A stretch of 64,000 nt of DNA from Euwallacea fornicatus. Its lineage: Eukaryota; Arthropoda; Insecta; Coleoptera; Curculionidae. Below the pieces are notes generated by a model that had not been told where the DNA came from, made no database searches, and was given only the letters and a program-made list of their open reading frames with translations. The DNA lies in assembly GCF_040115645.1 (NCBI RefSeq), contig NC_089541.1, positions 5,766,001-5,830,000 of the forward strand, read 5' to 3'. Positions 63,384 to 64,000 of the stretch are shown here, one piece after another (positions within the stretch are counted from its first letter, which is position 1; the number at the start of each line of letters is the position of its first letter). The position numbers and the translations under genes were made by a program.

Positions 63384-63690
63384 TTAATAGCAAAACTGTG
63401 AGAAAAGTATGTATATTAGGAATAATGGGTATTTCTTTCCATTCTCCTTTGAAAGGATTAAATGCTCTTTTTCAGATAGGAACTTCTGTTGATGAAGCTT
63501 TAAGTCTTTAAAGGCCTTTTCAATTTTCACAGGAGTCGTTGCACCTGTGAAACACACTATGGTATATACCTACAAGGTCTCAAAATTCCTTGTAACTTTT
63601 GGGATATCTATTTCAAATCTTGATTGCTGCTTTTCAAGTTTAATTTACCTAAATCGCAATATTCTTGCAAAAAGCATATACATCGGTGAA
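63384..63690 (-). CDS. Unidentified exons with coiled-coil character (partial)
   Basis: A minus-strand exon starting at 63,544 after a good acceptor (TTTCACAG) reads ATTPVKIEKAFKDLKLHQQK and then FLSEKEHLILSKEN before running to a stop at 63,384. A likely preceding exon ends at 63,649 (FLQEYCDLG, donor TTTAG|GTAAAT) and joins it in frame across a 104-base intron. The charged, leucine-spaced sequence resembles the coiled-coil exons at 61.6-62.4 kb and may be the same gene, but no phase-consistent link was found. The family is not recognised; the 5' part is off the window or unrecognised. Confidence 0.35.
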
Positions 63691-64000
63691 CTTTAACTCA
63701 TTTATTAGATGATAACCAGATATTATATATCTTAATTATCCAAAATATTCCCTTAGATAAACTAGATAAAGTCTGTTCTTTACAGATGTCCAGCGATCTA
63801 TCTATCAGGCATTGTGAGGTATTGAATGAACTAAGTTTCAGTATTAAGTACTGAGCCGAAGGAATTTAAAGAAAAAAAATTAATTAAATCTAAGAAATAA
63901 AAGCCGTTATATTCATGTAACTTGCTAGATATCCCGTGCTTCAAATGCCTGCCCTAACTATTCAAATTTATCCACCTTTCCTACATTAACATTTATATAT

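Noticed and set aside
1..64000. tRNA, rRNA or CRISPR-like arrays.
   Set aside because: No T-arm motif within a foldable cloverleaf and no regularly spaced direct repeats were seen by eye; CRISPR is not expected in an insect genome.

Overview
This 64 kb window is from an insect nuclear genome, most likely a beetle (Coleoptera). It is AT-rich. Genes are split by many introns, a large share of them only 49-75 bases long, with GT...AG borders. The gene content is insect: a TRPN/NompC mechanosensory channel, pancreatic-lipase-type secreted lipases, a family-1 glycosidase relic of the insect myrosinase/beta-glucosidase type, and a DENN-domain Rab regulator. Gene models were built by hand from splice signals and reading frame; every complete model sums to a whole number of codons. 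Family names are recognised from memory, not from a search.

Layout. 1-10,909: no gene seen. 10,910-13,825 (-): a 12-exon secreted, cysteine-rich, probably lipid-anchored insect protein of unknown function. 15,225-16,559 (+) and 16,590-22,065 (-): two lipases facing tail to tail with 30 bases between their stop codons; the second has a long first intron holding a dead Tc1-like transposon. 23,638-25,626 (+): a third lipase whose first intron holds a small inverted-repeat element ending 8 bases before the splice acceptor. 25,682-44,870 (-): nompC, 29 coding exons plus a duplicated pore exon, 1,712 codons, with several mobile elements in its introns. 46,430-49,164 (-): a fourth lipase. 52,805-60,972 (-): a DENND2-like gene, with a broken GH1 glycosidase gene on the opposite strand in its first long intron. 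61,611-63,690 (-): exons of one or more unidentified coiled-coil genes, probably continuing past the right edge.

Function. The four lipases are paralogues with intact catalytic triads. Lipases 2 and 4 share intron order and phases and so are closest by structure. nompC lies between lipases 3 and 4, and nothing in the sequence links it functionally to them.

The strongest observation is in nompC. The exon coding the pore loop, S6 and start of the TRP region is present twice in tandem with identical splice phases (28,131-28,363 and 28,504-28,730), so the gene can probably build two versions of its ion pore. A further in-frame 69-base cassette just upstream could lengthen the extracellular turret. 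Repeats and transposon relics are common, but no active element was seen.
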